Source of the DNA: Candidatus Finniella inopinata
GTDB taxonomy: Bacteria > Pseudomonadota > Alphaproteobacteria > Paracaedibacterales > CAIULA01
Assembly (NCBI RefSeq): GCF_004210305.1
Contig: NZ_SCFB01000005.1
Coordinates: 228,863 to 292,862 of the forward strand
Direction of reading: 5' to 3'
Length of the DNA: 64,000 nucleotides
Positions 1 through 7,817 of the stretch are shown piece by piece. The position numbers and the translations under genes were made by a program. Each line of letters begins with the position of its first letter. Position 1 is the first letter of the stretch. The notes under the pieces are model-generated. The model made no database searches. It was given only the letters and a program-made list of their open reading frames with translations, and was not told where the DNA came from.

Positions 1-877
1 CCCAGTAACTTGAGGTGGCCGCATAAATTGAATAAACAAGGCCCCGTTTTTCCCGAATTTCTTGGAACAGGCGAGATGACATGCCTCCACCCAACAATGT
101 CGATAAGACGGACAGCGTGTAATAATCGGGGTGTTGATAGGGAAGGCCCTCAAAACCCAAAACCAAATGGACCTGTTCCAAATCTTTATCTAGGCGATAA
201 TCGCCCCCTTTATAGGTGGCCGCTTCCATATCAATCAGTCCGTTCGGCTTTAACGATGAAAAGTGCGTGCGCACCTGATCAACCAGGTGGTTATGGTCAA
301 TATTACCAGCCGCGGCGAAGACCATCTGCTGGGTGCCATAGTGTCGTTTCATATAGTCGTGAACAAGCTCTGGCGTTAAGTTTTGAACAATCTCTGCCTT
401 GCCCAAAGTGGGTCGGCCCATCGGCTGGTTTGGGTAACAAGTCTCTTGAAAGTAATCAAAAACAATGTCGTCGGGGGTATCATTCGCCTGGCCAATTTCT
501 TGCAAAACAACCGATTGTTCACGGGCAAATTCCACGGCATCAAAGGTCGAGTTTTGCAAAATATCGCCCAAGACATCCACCGCCAAATTCACATCATTTT
601 TTAAAATACGGGCGTAATAGGCCGTGGTTTCGCGGGAGGTGTAGGCGTTTAAATAGCCGCCGACGGCCTCAATCTCGGTCGCAATTTGAACAGCTGTGCG
701 ACGCGTTGTTCCCTTAAAAGCCATATGTTCCAGCATATGAGCGATGCCATTTATAGGTGCTATTTCATGGCGTGTTCCAACATTAAGCCATGCGCCCAAA
801 GAAACCGTCTCCACCTGGGGAATAAAATCACTGATAACGCGAAGGCCATTCTCAAGAGTGGTTAATTGGATCGACAT
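1..877 (-). CDS. M16 family zinc peptidase (mitochondrial processing peptidase-like), 3' end beyond the window
   Basis: Reading the minus strand from the ATG at 877 gives about 292 uninterrupted residues that run off the left edge, so the C-terminal part is missing. The translation carries the inverted zinc motif HMLEH (H47, E50, H51) followed by the usual AFKGT, and a Glu at 127 in LQEIG that fits the third zinc ligand of the family. The sequence GGYLNAYTSRETTAYYA downstream is also typical. M16 proteins of alphaproteobacteria are relatives of the mitochondrial processing peptidase beta subunit and cleave short peptides or leader sequences. The gene is divergent from the znuA-like gene, with 58 bases between the two starts. 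Family assignment is firm; the substrate is unknown. Confidence 0.9.
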   Translation of the reverse strand, partial: MSIQLTTLENGLRVISDFIPQVETVSLGAWLNVGTRHEIAPINGIAHMLEHMAFKGTTRRTAVQIATEIEAVGGYLNAYTSRETTAYYARILKNDVNLAVDVLGDILQNSTFDAVEFAREQSVVLQEIGQANDTPDDIVFDYFQETCYPNQPMGRPTLGKAEIVQNLTPELVHDYMKRHYGTQQMVFAAAGNIDHNHLVDQVRTHFSSLKPNGLIDMEAATYKGGDYRLDKDLEQVHLVLGFEGLPYQHPDYYTLSVLSTLLGGGMSSRLFQEIREKRGLVYSIYAATSSYW

Positions 878-935
878 AAAAAAAACCTGATGTTAAAGAT
901 AAGATGCGTGACACGAACACTTAACAATACATAAA

Positions 936-1868
936 ATGGTTTTTATGCTAAAGCGTTTTTTATATTTAATTCTAATGGGGTTTTTTTTGTGGCCTTTATC
1001 GGCTAAAGCGGCCGGAAAGCTTAATATACAAGTCTCTATAAAGCCTATCCACAGCATTGCAGCTTTTATTTGTCAGGGCGTGTTAGAGCCTGGCCTGTTA
1101 ATGAAGGGGCAAGAATCCCCGCACACCCAGTCCTTAACGCCGCAGCAGCTGCAAGCTTTGCAACAGGCTGACTTGATGATTTGGACTGGACCAGAGTATG
1201 AATCTCATTGGCAGAATTCTTTACAGCAGCAGGTCGACTCAAAGAAAACAGTGACTTTAAGTCAAAGTCCTGGTTTGACGCTTTACCCCTATCGCTGTCA
1301 GGGACTTTCTCATAATCATGACCATGAAGGGCATAGTCATTCCTTGACAGATGGCCACATTTGGTTAGATCCAGACAATGCCAAGGTAATTGCCCAAACA
1401 ATTGCGCAGGTTATCATTCAGCTTGATCCCTCTAACAAAGCTATTTACGAAAAAAACTTATCAGAATTTCTTGTCCAACTTACAGCATTAGAAAGCGACC
1501 TTAAGCTGTTGCTTGCCCCTATACAGGGCAGGGAATATTTAATTTATCACGATGGATTGCAATATTTTGACAAGTATTTTGGTGTGAAGATGGCCGCTAG
1601 CCTTGTGGCTGAACCTGACTCGCCACCCAATGCACAGGATTTTTTGCGTCTAAAAGCATGGCTAACGACAACTTCGCCAGAACAACGTCCTGGGTGTGTC
1701 TTTACCGAACCGGGATTTGATCCAGATTTGGCCAAAAACTTAGCAACAACCTTTGGGTTAAAATATGAAAGTGTCGATTATATCGGGTATGGAACATCTG
1801 ATGGACCGGGGGCTTATTTTGTTATGATGCGTCAATTGGCTGCCGATCTTTTAAAAGGGTTGTCGTAA
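936..1868 (+). CDS. znuA: Zinc ABC transporter substrate-binding protein (ZnuA-like)
   Basis: A 310-residue periplasmic metal-binding protein of the cluster A-I family. The N-terminus is a signal peptide ending near AKA/AG at residue 26. Likely zinc ligands are H63 (SPHTQ), H141 (DGHIWLDP), a His near 205 (IYHDG) and an acidic residue in FTEPGFDP. Between them lies the His-rich loop (residues 126-135, HNHDHEGHSH) that marks zinc rather than manganese binders. An ATG at 945 is an alternative start and would give a cleaner signal peptide. No permease or ATPase gene is adjacent, so the partner ZnuBC must be elsewhere. The stop codon directly abuts the nadK start, which suggests co-transcription. 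Confidence 0.88.
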   Translation: MVFMLKRFLYLILMGFFLWPLSAKAAGKLNIQVSIKPIHSIAAFICQGVLEPGLLMKGQESPHTQSLTPQQLQALQQADLMIWTGPEYESHWQNSLQQQVDSKKTVTLSQSPGLTLYPYRCQGLSHNHDHEGHSHSLTDGHIWLDPDNAKVIAQTIAQVIIQLDPSNKAIYEKNLSEFLVQLTALESDLKLLLAPIQGREYLIYHDGLQYFDKYFGVKMAASLVAEPDSPPNAQDFLRLKAWLTTTSPEQRPGCVFTEPGFDPDLAKNLATTFGLKYESVDYIGYGTSDGPGAYFVMMRQLAADLLKGLS

Positions 1869-2642
1869 ATGAAAAAGCTGGCTTTCATTGTCGCCCCGAC
1901 ACCGAAGGCTCAGGCACTGGGAGCCCTCTTAGCCACAAGTCCCCTGTGTAATAATGCAAAACCCGAGGATGCGGATATTCTAGTGGTATTGGGAGGGGAT
2001 GGCTTTATGCTGCGTACCTTGCATACTTATCAGCCTTTAAATAAACCAGCCTATGGTATTAATTGCGGAACCGTCGGTTTTCTGATGAATGATCAACCTT
2101 CAAGTCCCCATCAACTATTGAAACGCGTGGAGCAGGCTGTGTCAACGCCTCTGCATCCTTTAAAAATGACGGCTTATTCGGCTGAAGGGGTTTTTATCCA
2201 TCACGCTATCAATGAAGTTTCGTTATTAAGGGAAACCCACCAGGCGGCCAAAATTCGGATTATTATTAACAATGTAGAGCGGTTGCCGTTATTTGTTGGG
2301 GACGGTCTTATCGTTGCCACGCCTGCCGGCAGCACGGCTTATAATCTTTCGGCTCAGGGGCCTATTTTGCCGTTGGGGTCTTCTCTGATTGCCATGACGC
2401 CGCTTTGCGCCTTTCGTCCCCGTCTATGGCGGGGGGCTTTATTGCCTCAGACGGTACAAGTTTGCCTGGAAATTTTAGAGTCAGATAGACGGTTTGTTAG
2501 TGCGACGGCGGACGACCAAACTGTGTCTAAGGTAAATAGGGTTGATATTTGTCAAGATTTAGGATTAAACTACCTACTGTTATTCGACCGTGGTCATAAT
2601 TTAGAAGAAAGAATCTTGAAAGAACAATTCAAGAGCCCTTGA
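1869..2642 (+). CDS. nadK: NAD kinase
   Basis: 257 residues. NAD kinase phosphorylates NAD to NADP in the cytoplasm and is the only source of NADP. The diagnostic GGDG motif is at residues 42-45 (D44 catalytic), followed by NCGTVGFLMN, the NE motif in HHAINEVSLL, and the conserved ATPAGSTAYNLSAQGP substrate-binding segment. Length matches proteobacterial enzymes. The start ATG follows the znuA stop with no gap, so translation is probably coupled. Confidence 0.93.
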   Translation: MKKLAFIVAPTPKAQALGALLATSPLCNNAKPEDADILVVLGGDGFMLRTLHTYQPLNKPAYGINCGTVGFLMNDQPSSPHQLLKRVEQAVSTPLHPLKMTAYSAEGVFIHHAINEVSLLRETHQAAKIRIIINNVERLPLFVGDGLIVATPAGSTAYNLSAQGPILPLGSSLIAMTPLCAFRPRLWRGALLPQTVQVCLEILESDRRFVSATADDQTVSKVNRVDICQDLGLNYLLLFDRGHNLEERILKEQFKSP

Positions 2643-2661
2643 ACCACTTTCTAAAAGATAT

Positions 2662-2691
2662 TTGGCAATAAATTCTTATTTTGAATATGAT
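2662..2691 (+). promoter_or_regulatory. Putative sigma-70 promoter of greA
   Basis: TTGGCA at 2662-2667 and TATGAT at 2686-2691 are separated by 18 bases, 46 bases before the greA start. Predicted by eye only. Confidence 0.45.
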
Positions 2692-2737
2692 TAAGAATCG
2701 CTTAGTGTAAGTCAAGCTTGCAACAAATGGACAAAAA

Positions 2738-3214
2738 ATGGAAAAAAGAATCCCCATGACCCTTCGTGGGTTTGAAATGTTACAAAATGAAATTCAGCAT
2801 TTGAAGAATGTTGAACGCCCAGCTGTTATTAAAGCGATTTCTGAGGCTCGTGAACACGGGGATTTATCGGAAAATGCGGAGTACCATGCTGCTAAGGAAC
2901 GCCAGGGATTCATCGAGGGTCGATTGGGGGAATTGGAAAGTAAGGTTGGTCACGCTGAAATTATTGACGTCAGTCAGATTTCGGGTGATGAAATCAAATT
3001 TGGGGCCACTGTGACATTGAAAGATGAAGATACGGACGAAACCGTCAACTACCAAATTGTGGGCAGTGACGAGGCTGATATTCGCAAACAATTGTTGTCC
3101 ATTACGTCTCCGTTGGCTCGTGCCCTTATTGGGAAGAAAAAAGGGGAGAGTGTCGAGGTGGCAACGCCGAATGGTGGTAAGGCCTATCACATTCAAAAAG
3201 TTCAATACCTCTAG
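2738..3214 (+). CDS. greA: Transcription elongation factor GreA
   Basis: 158 residues, the standard GreA length. GreA enters the secondary channel of RNA polymerase and stimulates cleavage of backtracked transcripts. The N-terminal coiled coil carries the acidic tip in [12 protein letters not shown] (D42 and E45, equivalent to the catalytic D41/E44 of E. coli). The C-terminal domain contains the conserved [14 protein letters not shown] segment. Monocistronic by spacing, with its own candidate promoter upstream. Confidence 0.96.
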   Translation: MEKRIPMTLRGFEMLQNEIQHLKNVERPAVIKAISEAREHGDLSENAEYHAAKERQGFIEGRLGELESKVGHAEIIDVSQISGDEIKFGATVTLKDEDTDETVNYQIVGSDEADIRKQLLSITSPLARALIGKKKGESVEVATPNGGKAYHIQKVQYL

Positions 3215-3329
3215 TTTTACCTTTTTTGGCTACGAGTTTACTCCTTTGTCAAAGGGGCTCAGGTCATATTTGGTAATGTTTTGAATCATATTTAAAGCCC
3301 TCATCGAGGAAAAAGCGTAAGAGTAGCGT

Positions 3330-4100
3330 ATGTTTGTTCGTTTGATTTATAGAAAAAAAAGTTTTTTATGCATTTTGCTGAGTTTTTTGATTGCTTCAAC
3401 AAGTCCATGCTACAGTAGGGATAATCGGCCTGACATGCAAGAGCCGAGTAGAGGTTCTTCAAGGCAGTTCTTCAGTCTGCCCAAATTGCTTGTATGTGCC
3501 GGTTCACTGGCGGTTTGTAGTAACTTAGTGCCGTTGTGTATCAAATCGGTTCGAAGTGCTTTGGGTTATGGGTCTCATGTTCCTTTGCCTGACACACGTC
3601 CACCTGCAGGTCTGTGTTCGCATGGCTTAGAACGCGTTATGAATCAATTCTCTGGGGTTCTTAATCAACCCGATTTTGAGAGCTGGTCCGAAAAAGCAAA
3701 AACACTTTCCAACGATTTCTCTGTTGAGATTCTAGTTAAGCATTACGAACTGATTGATGATGATAATAATATTGAGTACCGTGACCTAAAGATTTCAGGG
3801 GGAAATGAGGTGGAATCACACAGGGCTAAGCTTAGTTCATGTAGCAGCTCATCTGATTCAAGCACAGCAGCCAGTTGTGTTAAAGAGGTATGGAGCACTA
3901 AGACGTATTATTTTCCTTGGCCCTTGCCCGTGTCCTATTCCGGGGGACGGGTGATAGAAGACCTGGAAGTGATTGGACGAATGAAGTCGAGTTTTAAAGG
4001 TAAAAAGTTCCATGTTGAAATAAAAGCAACGAGCTGGAATGGCTTTGGGGAAAAATGTTTCATTAAAAGTTCAAGTCCAGTTCCTTATCGACTGAAATGA
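3330..4100 (+). CDS. Hypothetical exported protein
   Basis: 256 residues with a clear N-terminal signal peptide (basic RLIYRKK, then a hydrophobic core, cleavage near CYS/RD around residue 29). A second hydrophobic stretch around residues 52-70 could be a membrane segment. The middle contains a Ser-rich run (SSCSSSSDSS) between two Cys residues. No recognised domain. The gene stands alone between greA and tRNA-Trp and could be an envelope or secreted lineage-specific protein. Function unknown. Confidence 0.6.
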   Translation: MFVRLIYRKKSFLCILLSFLIASTSPCYSRDNRPDMQEPSRGSSRQFFSLPKLLVCAGSLAVCSNLVPLCIKSVRSALGYGSHVPLPDTRPPAGLCSHGLERVMNQFSGVLNQPDFESWSEKAKTLSNDFSVEILVKHYELIDDDNNIEYRDLKISGGNEVESHRAKLSSCSSSSDSSTAASCVKEVWSTKTYYFPWPLPVSYSGGRVIEDLEVIGRMKSSFKGKKFHVEIKATSWNGFGEKCFIKSSSPVPYRLK

Positions 4101-4155
4101 TGCCCGTGCTTTTTCCAAGCACCTGTGCGTTCTAATGTTAATTTGTCTGGACAGA

Positions 4156-4184
4156 TTTACCATAAATGCGCTAAGTATTATGGT
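4156..4184 (+). promoter_or_regulatory. Putative promoter of tRNA-Trp-secE-nusG
   Basis: TTTACC at 4156-4161 and TATGGT at 4179-4184 are 17 bases apart, placing the expected transcription start within a few bases of the tRNA 5' end. Confidence 0.45.
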
Positions 4185-4194
4185 CTAGGACTTT

Positions 4195-4271
4195 AGGAGT
4201 GTAGCTCAATTGGCTAGAGCGTCGGTCTCCAAAACCGAAGGTTGTGGGTTCGACCCCCTCCACTCCTGCCA
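4195..4271 (+). tRNA. tRNA-Trp (anticodon CCA)
   Basis: A complete cloverleaf. The acceptor stem is AGGAGTG/CACTCCT, the anticodon stem TCGGT/ACCGA closes the loop CTCCAAA with anticodon CCA at 4229-4231, and the TTCGACC T-loop is at 4249-4255. The discriminator G at 4268 is followed by an encoded CCA (4269-4271). The T-stem as drawn (GTGGG/CCCTC) has one T-T mismatch. tRNA-Trp directly upstream of secE-nusG is the usual alphaproteobacterial arrangement. Confidence 0.95.
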
Positions 4272-4327
4272 AAGTAATTTTGTGCGCTAATATTCAGACG
4301 GCTAGAAATAAAAAAATAGAGGTGACC

Positions 4328-4540
4328 TTGAAAACGACCGCAAAAAACAAGAATTTTCTGAAAAAAGCTCCGCAATTTATTGGTGAAGTTCGCGAAGAAG
4401 CCAGCAAGGTCACATGGCCCAGTCGTAAAGAAACCTCTTTGACAACAACAATTGTCTTTGTGTTTGCTATTATTGCTGCTATCTATTTTATGATTGTCGA
4501 CCAGATTATCTATCGTGCTTTGCATTGGATTATTGGTTGA
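4328..4540 (+). CDS. secE: Preprotein translocase subunit SecE
   Basis: 70 residues, the short single-membrane-span form of SecE, a stabilising subunit of the SecYEG channel. The amphipathic segment FIGEVREEASKVTWPSRKE is highly characteristic and is followed by one transmembrane helix (TTTIVFVFAIIAAIYFMIV). I chose the TTG at 4328 because GAGG lies five bases upstream. The open frame extends 28 codons further, but that extension lies in the tRNA and its trailer and is not conserved in character. Confidence 0.92.
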   Translation: MKTTAKNKNFLKKAPQFIGEVREEASKVTWPSRKETSLTTTIVFVFAIIAAIYFMIVDQIIYRALHWIIG

Positions 4541-4577
4541 ACAGAAAATGCAAGAGAACGGTATTAAGGGTAATAGT

Positions 4578-5117
4578 ATGACGGCGGGCTCAGCAAGATG
4601 GTATGTGGTTAATGTTTACTCTGGTTTTGAAAAGAAAGTTGTCCAAGCCATCGAGGAACAGGCCGCTAAAAAAGGCATAAGTGATCGTTTCGAAGAGCTG
4701 CTGGTTCCGTCTGAAGAGGTTGTCGAGATTAAGCGCGGGGCCAAAGTCAGTTCAGAAAGAAACTATTTGCCGGGCTACCTTTTGGTTAAAATGGTTTTGG
4801 ATGATGAGACCTGGCATTTGGTGCGTAGCATAAACAAGGTTTCCAGCTTTTTAGGTGCCAACGGTAAGCCTATGCCTATTAGTCAGGCAGAAGTAAATCG
4901 CATCATGAAGCAGGTGCAAGATTCCACCGAGAAACCACGACATACAATGCGGTTCGAGGTTGGTGAGCAGGTTCGTGTATGTGAAGGGCCATTCACCTCA
5001 TTTACAGGTTTAGTTGAAGAAATTGACGGCGAAAAAGGTCGTCTAAAAGTTTCCGTTATGATTTTTGGTCGCCCAACACCAGTTGAACTGGAATTTGGTC
5101 AGGTCGAAAAGCAATAA
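4578..5117 (+). CDS. nusG: Transcription termination/antitermination protein NusG
   Basis: 179 residues. NusG binds the beta-prime clamp of RNA polymerase and couples it to Rho or to ribosomal protein S10. The NGN domain starts at ARWYVVNVYSGFEKKV, and the C-terminal KOW domain contains GEQVRVCEGPFTSFTGLVEEI. I prefer the ATG at 4578, preceded by TTAAGGG at good spacing. The in-frame ATG at 4548 would add 10 residues and cannot be excluded. Confidence 0.95.
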   Translation: MTAGSARWYVVNVYSGFEKKVVQAIEEQAAKKGISDRFEELLVPSEEVVEIKRGAKVSSERNYLPGYLLVKMVLDDETWHLVRSINKVSSFLGANGKPMPISQAEVNRIMKQVQDSTEKPRHTMRFEVGEQVRVCEGPFTSFTGLVEEIDGEKGRLKVSVMIFGRPTPVELEFGQVEKQ

Positions 5118-5125
5118 TGGTCGCG

Positions 5126-5143
5126 GTGAGGAGAAGTCCTCAC
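5126..5143 (+). promoter_or_regulatory. Hairpin in the rplK-rplA leader (candidate L1 translational operator region)
   Basis: A perfect 7-bp stem (GTGAGGA/TCCTCAC) closes a four-base loop, followed by TTT. The next 70 bases include GTGGGAGGTG and a second short GTGG/CCAC pairing before rplK. L1 represses the L11 operon in many bacteria by binding an rRNA-like site here. Assignment rests on position and structure only. Confidence 0.45.
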
Positions 5144-5214
5144 TTTAATAAACTGTGGGAGGTGCACCACACCGTACCACAAACTCAGTTTTAACAAGTT
5201 GTCTGGGGATTTAA

Positions 5215-5643
5215 ATGGCAAAGAAAATTACAGGTTACATTAAGTTACAGGTTGCTGCCGGTAAGGCCAACCCATCACCACCGATTGGTCCGGCTTTGGG
5301 TCAACGCGGATTGAACATTATGGAATTTTGCAAAGCGTTTAACGCGCAAACTCAAAGCATTGAGCCGGGGACGCCGATTCCGGTCGTAATCTCAGTTTAT
5401 GCAGACAGGACGTTTTCATTTGTAACAAAAACACCACCCAATACGCACTTTCTAAAAAAGGCTGCGGGCATTCAAAAGGGTATCCAAACCCCTGGTCGTG
5501 GTACCGTTGGTAAAGTAACAATGGATCAAATCAGAGAGATCGCCAAAACGAAAATGGCAGATTTGAATGCAAATGATTTGGATTCCGCGTGCGAGATGAT
5601 TATTGGTTCAGCCCGATCGATGGGCCTGGAAGTGGTGGGGTAA
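5215..5643 (+). CDS. rplK: 50S ribosomal protein L11
   Basis: 142 residues, standard length. L11 forms the GTPase-associated centre with 23S rRNA helices 43/44. The conserved proline-rich opening [24 protein letters not shown] and the C-terminal RNA-binding end [11 protein letters not shown] are present. First gene of the L11 operon, six bases from rplA, so the two are surely co-translated. Confidence 0.97.
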   Translation: MAKKITGYIKLQVAAGKANPSPPIGPALGQRGLNIMEFCKAFNAQTQSIEPGTPIPVVISVYADRTFSFVTKTPPNTHFLKKAAGIQKGIQTPGRGTVGKVTMDQIREIAKTKMADLNANDLDSACEMIIGSARSMGLEVVG

Positions 5644-5649
5644 TAAAAC

Positions 5650-6336
5650 ATGGCTAAGATTGTTAAAAGATTAAAAGAGGCATACAAAACCTTTGACCGC
5701 GAGAAGACATATAATTTAAGTGAAGCTGTTAAGCTGGTTCGCGCAAATGCCAAGGCAAAATTTGATGAGACCATCGAGGTTGCCATGAATTTGAATGTGG
5801 ATGCGAAAAAAGCAGATCAAAACATTCGCGGCGTTGTTCAGTTGCCTCATGGAACAGGAAAAACCTATCGGGTTGCTGTTTTTGCCAAAGGGCCAAAAGC
5901 CGAAGAGGCAACGAAAGCTGGTGCCGATATCGTTGGTGCTGAAGACTTGATGGAAATGATTCAAGCAGGCAATATGCCGTTTGATCGTTGTATCGCAACG
6001 CCAGACTTGATGGGGTTGGTTGGTCGCGTCGGTAAGATACTAGGGCCACGTGGTTTAATGCCAAATCCCAAATTGGGTACAGTAACCCTGGATTTGGCAA
6101 CGGCGATCAAGGCAGTTAAAGGTGGTCAGGTTGAGTACCGCACTGAGAAGGCTGGGCTTGTGCATTCAGGTGTTGGTCGTGCCAGCTTTGATGACAAAGC
6201 TCTGATTGAAAATATTCAAGCGTTTGTTGATGTTGTAACGAAAGCCCGCCCAGCTGGAGCCAAAGGAACATATATTAAAAAGATGACGCTTAGCTCGACT
6301 ATGGGGCCTGGTGTTAGCTTTCAGTTAGAAGGTTAA
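5650..6336 (+). CDS. rplA: 50S ribosomal protein L1
   Basis: 228 residues. L1 forms the mobile stalk that escorts deacylated tRNA from the E site and, in many bacteria, represses its own operon. Characteristic segments are [38 protein letters not shown] and the C-terminal [22 protein letters not shown]. Confidence 0.97.
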   Translation: MAKIVKRLKEAYKTFDREKTYNLSEAVKLVRANAKAKFDETIEVAMNLNVDAKKADQNIRGVVQLPHGTGKTYRVAVFAKGPKAEEATKAGADIVGAEDLMEMIQAGNMPFDRCIATPDLMGLVGRVGKILGPRGLMPNPKLGTVTLDLATAIKAVKGGQVEYRTEKAGLVHSGVGRASFDDKALIENIQAFVDVVTKARPAGAKGTYIKKMTLSSTMGPGVSFQLEG

Positions 6337-6349
6337 AGATTTAGAAATT

Positions 6350-6371
6350 CAGCGGGGTTAATGCCCCGCTG
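6350..6371 (+). terminator. Strong hairpin downstream of rplA (possible partial terminator)
   Basis: A perfect 8-bp GC-rich stem (CAGCGGGG/CCCCGCTG) with a six-base loop begins 13 bases after the rplA stop. A T-rich stretch (CTTTTTG) comes only about 10 bases later, so it may attenuate rather than fully terminate before rplJ. Confidence 0.5.
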
Positions 6372-6384
6372 CTTCGGTTGCTTT

Positions 6385-6490
6385 TTGCCTGTATGGCACA
6401 AGGCAACTGTGTCAAAGACTGTAGGTTCTGCTATCAAGCAGTTTAATAGGAAGTTTGTAAAGCTTCACTGCCTGCACAGACAGAAGGGGA
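6385..6490 (+). ncRNA. Candidate L10 leader (cis-regulatory RNA for rplJ-rplL)
   Basis: The 285 bases between rplA and rplJ hold no gene. They include GACTGTAGG (6417-6425) and, 45 bases on, CCTGCACAGACAG (6471-6483), which can pair across the intervening sequence as in the L10(L12)4-binding leader of proteobacteria. Position directly upstream of rplJ fits. A covariance-model match is needed for certainty. Confidence 0.5.
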
Positions 6491-6621
6491 AAAGTATTTT
6501 TGGGTGCGATTATTTATTATCCATTTAAAAAGCCAATTCGTTCCTTCTGTGACGATAAAGAGGGGATGACCTCCTCGAAGTAAGTTTCGGCTTGCTTATA
6601 TTGTTAAAGGAGAAGAGTAAA

Positions 6622-7128
6622 ATGGACCGTTCTCAGAAAACAGAGCTGGTATCTCACATGCGAGAAGCCCTGCAGCAGGCTAAGGTTGTTGTGGTCACAC
6701 AGCAGCTTGGCTTAAGCGTGGCAGAAGCAACGACCCTGCGTCGTCAAATGCGAGAAGCACAGGCTGAATTTAAGGTTTTGAAAAATACTCTGGCTCAGAT
6801 AGCTGTTAAAGACACACCCCTGGAAGGGATGAGTTCTTTGTTTAAAGGGCCAACGGCAATTGCGTTTTCGCAAGACCCAGTTGGAGCTGCTAAGGCAGCA
6901 GCTAAGTTTGCTGAAAAAAACGATAAGTTAGTGATTATCGGTGGATTTATGGACGGACAGCTTTTGTCGCCAGCTGCCGTTAAAGCTTTAGCAACTTTGC
7001 CTTCTTTGGACGAACTACGTAGCACGTTGATAGCATTGGTTATGGCCCCTGCTACCAAACTTGCCATTCTTGCCAAGGAGCCTGCCGCAAGGCTTGCTCG
7101 TGTTCTGTCAGCCAAGGGCGCAGTGTGA
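6622..7128 (+). CDS. rplJ: 50S ribosomal protein L10
   Basis: 168 residues. L10 is the base of the stalk, binding L11/23S rRNA through its N-terminal domain and L7/L12 dimers through its C-terminal helix. The start at 6622 follows AAGGAGAAGAG; the open frame continues ten codons upstream without a ribosome-binding site. The family pattern FKVLKNTLAQIAVKDTP and the final helix rich in Ala/Leu/Arg are present. Confidence 0.96.
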   Translation: MDRSQKTELVSHMREALQQAKVVVVTQQLGLSVAEATTLRRQMREAQAEFKVLKNTLAQIAVKDTPLEGMSSLFKGPTAIAFSQDPVGAAKAAAKFAEKNDKLVIIGGFMDGQLLSPAAVKALATLPSLDELRSTLIALVMAPATKLAILAKEPAARLARVLSAKGAV

Positions 7129-7173
7129 TTCAGAATTTGTACGTTATTAAATTTGATAAAATTGGAGTTTTAA

Positions 7174-7545
7174 ATGGCTAATAAATTAGAGAAAATTGTA
7201 GAAGAATTGTCAAAATTAACAGTTATGGAAGCTGCTGAGCTTTCAAAGTTGTTGGAAGAAACCTGGGGTGTTAGTGCGGCTGCTGCCGTTGCTGTTGCAG
7301 CCCCTGCCGCTGCTGCTGAAGCTGCGGAAGTTAAAACAGAGTTTGACGTTTATTTGGACGAAGCGGGCCCTAACAAAATTAACGTGATTAAAGAAGTTCG
7401 CGTTATTACCGGTTTGGGTCTGAAAGAAGCCAAAGATTTGGTAGAAGGTGCGCCAAAAGTTGTTAAGCAAGCCGTATCAAAAGATGAAGCTGATAAAATT
7501 AAAGCTCAGTTAGAAAAAGAAGGCGCTAAAGCTTCTGTAAAATAA
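7174..7545 (+). CDS. rplL: 50S ribosomal protein L7/L12
   Basis: 123 residues. It has an N-terminal dimerisation helix, an Ala-rich hinge (residues 33-52) and a C-terminal factor-binding domain with [29 protein letters not shown], which recruits translational GTPases. It lies 45 bases after rplJ; multiple dimers would bind each L10. Confidence 0.97.
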   Translation: MANKLEKIVEELSKLTVMEAAELSKLLEETWGVSAAAAVAVAAPAAAAEAAEVKTEFDVYLDEAGPNKINVIKEVRVITGLGLKEAKDLVEGAPKVVKQAVSKDEADKIKAQLEKEGAKASVK

Positions 7546-7817
7546 GTTATTACACCTCACTTTTGGGTGAATTAAAAAGAGACAGGCAATAATATCAATT
7601 TTGTCAACACTTTGTTGTTGTTGTCTGTCCGTAAGCCGTCTAGTATCTAGGAAATATTAATAATATGATGTTTTGACGCGCCTTGGAGACTATGCCCAAT
7701 ATTCAGATTCAAAGAGCAAAGAACCAAGAGTTGTGGTCAACAGAATGGCCTTACTGCTTCCTAATATCTGGGAAGCTTTTATCATTTTAAATATAAGCGC
7801 ACTGGGAGAATGTATCG
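7546..7817 (+). other. rplL-rpoB intergenic region, no gene seen
   Basis: 272 bases without a convincing gene. A short open frame from 7673 overlaps the rpoB start and has no family features. A weak stem (TCAC/GTGA) just after rplL could be the attenuator that commonly sits between these genes, but the stem is short and no proper T-run follows. Confidence 0.3.

Noticed and set aside
10-717. A 235-codon open frame on the plus strand at the left edge
   Set aside because: It is the shadow of the M16 peptidase on the opposite strand, whose translation has the HxxEH zinc motif; the plus-strand product has no family features.
4244-4327. N-terminal extension of SecE into tRNA-Trp
   Set aside because: It would translate the tRNA 3' half; the TTG at 4328 has a good ribosome-binding site and gives the normal SecE length.
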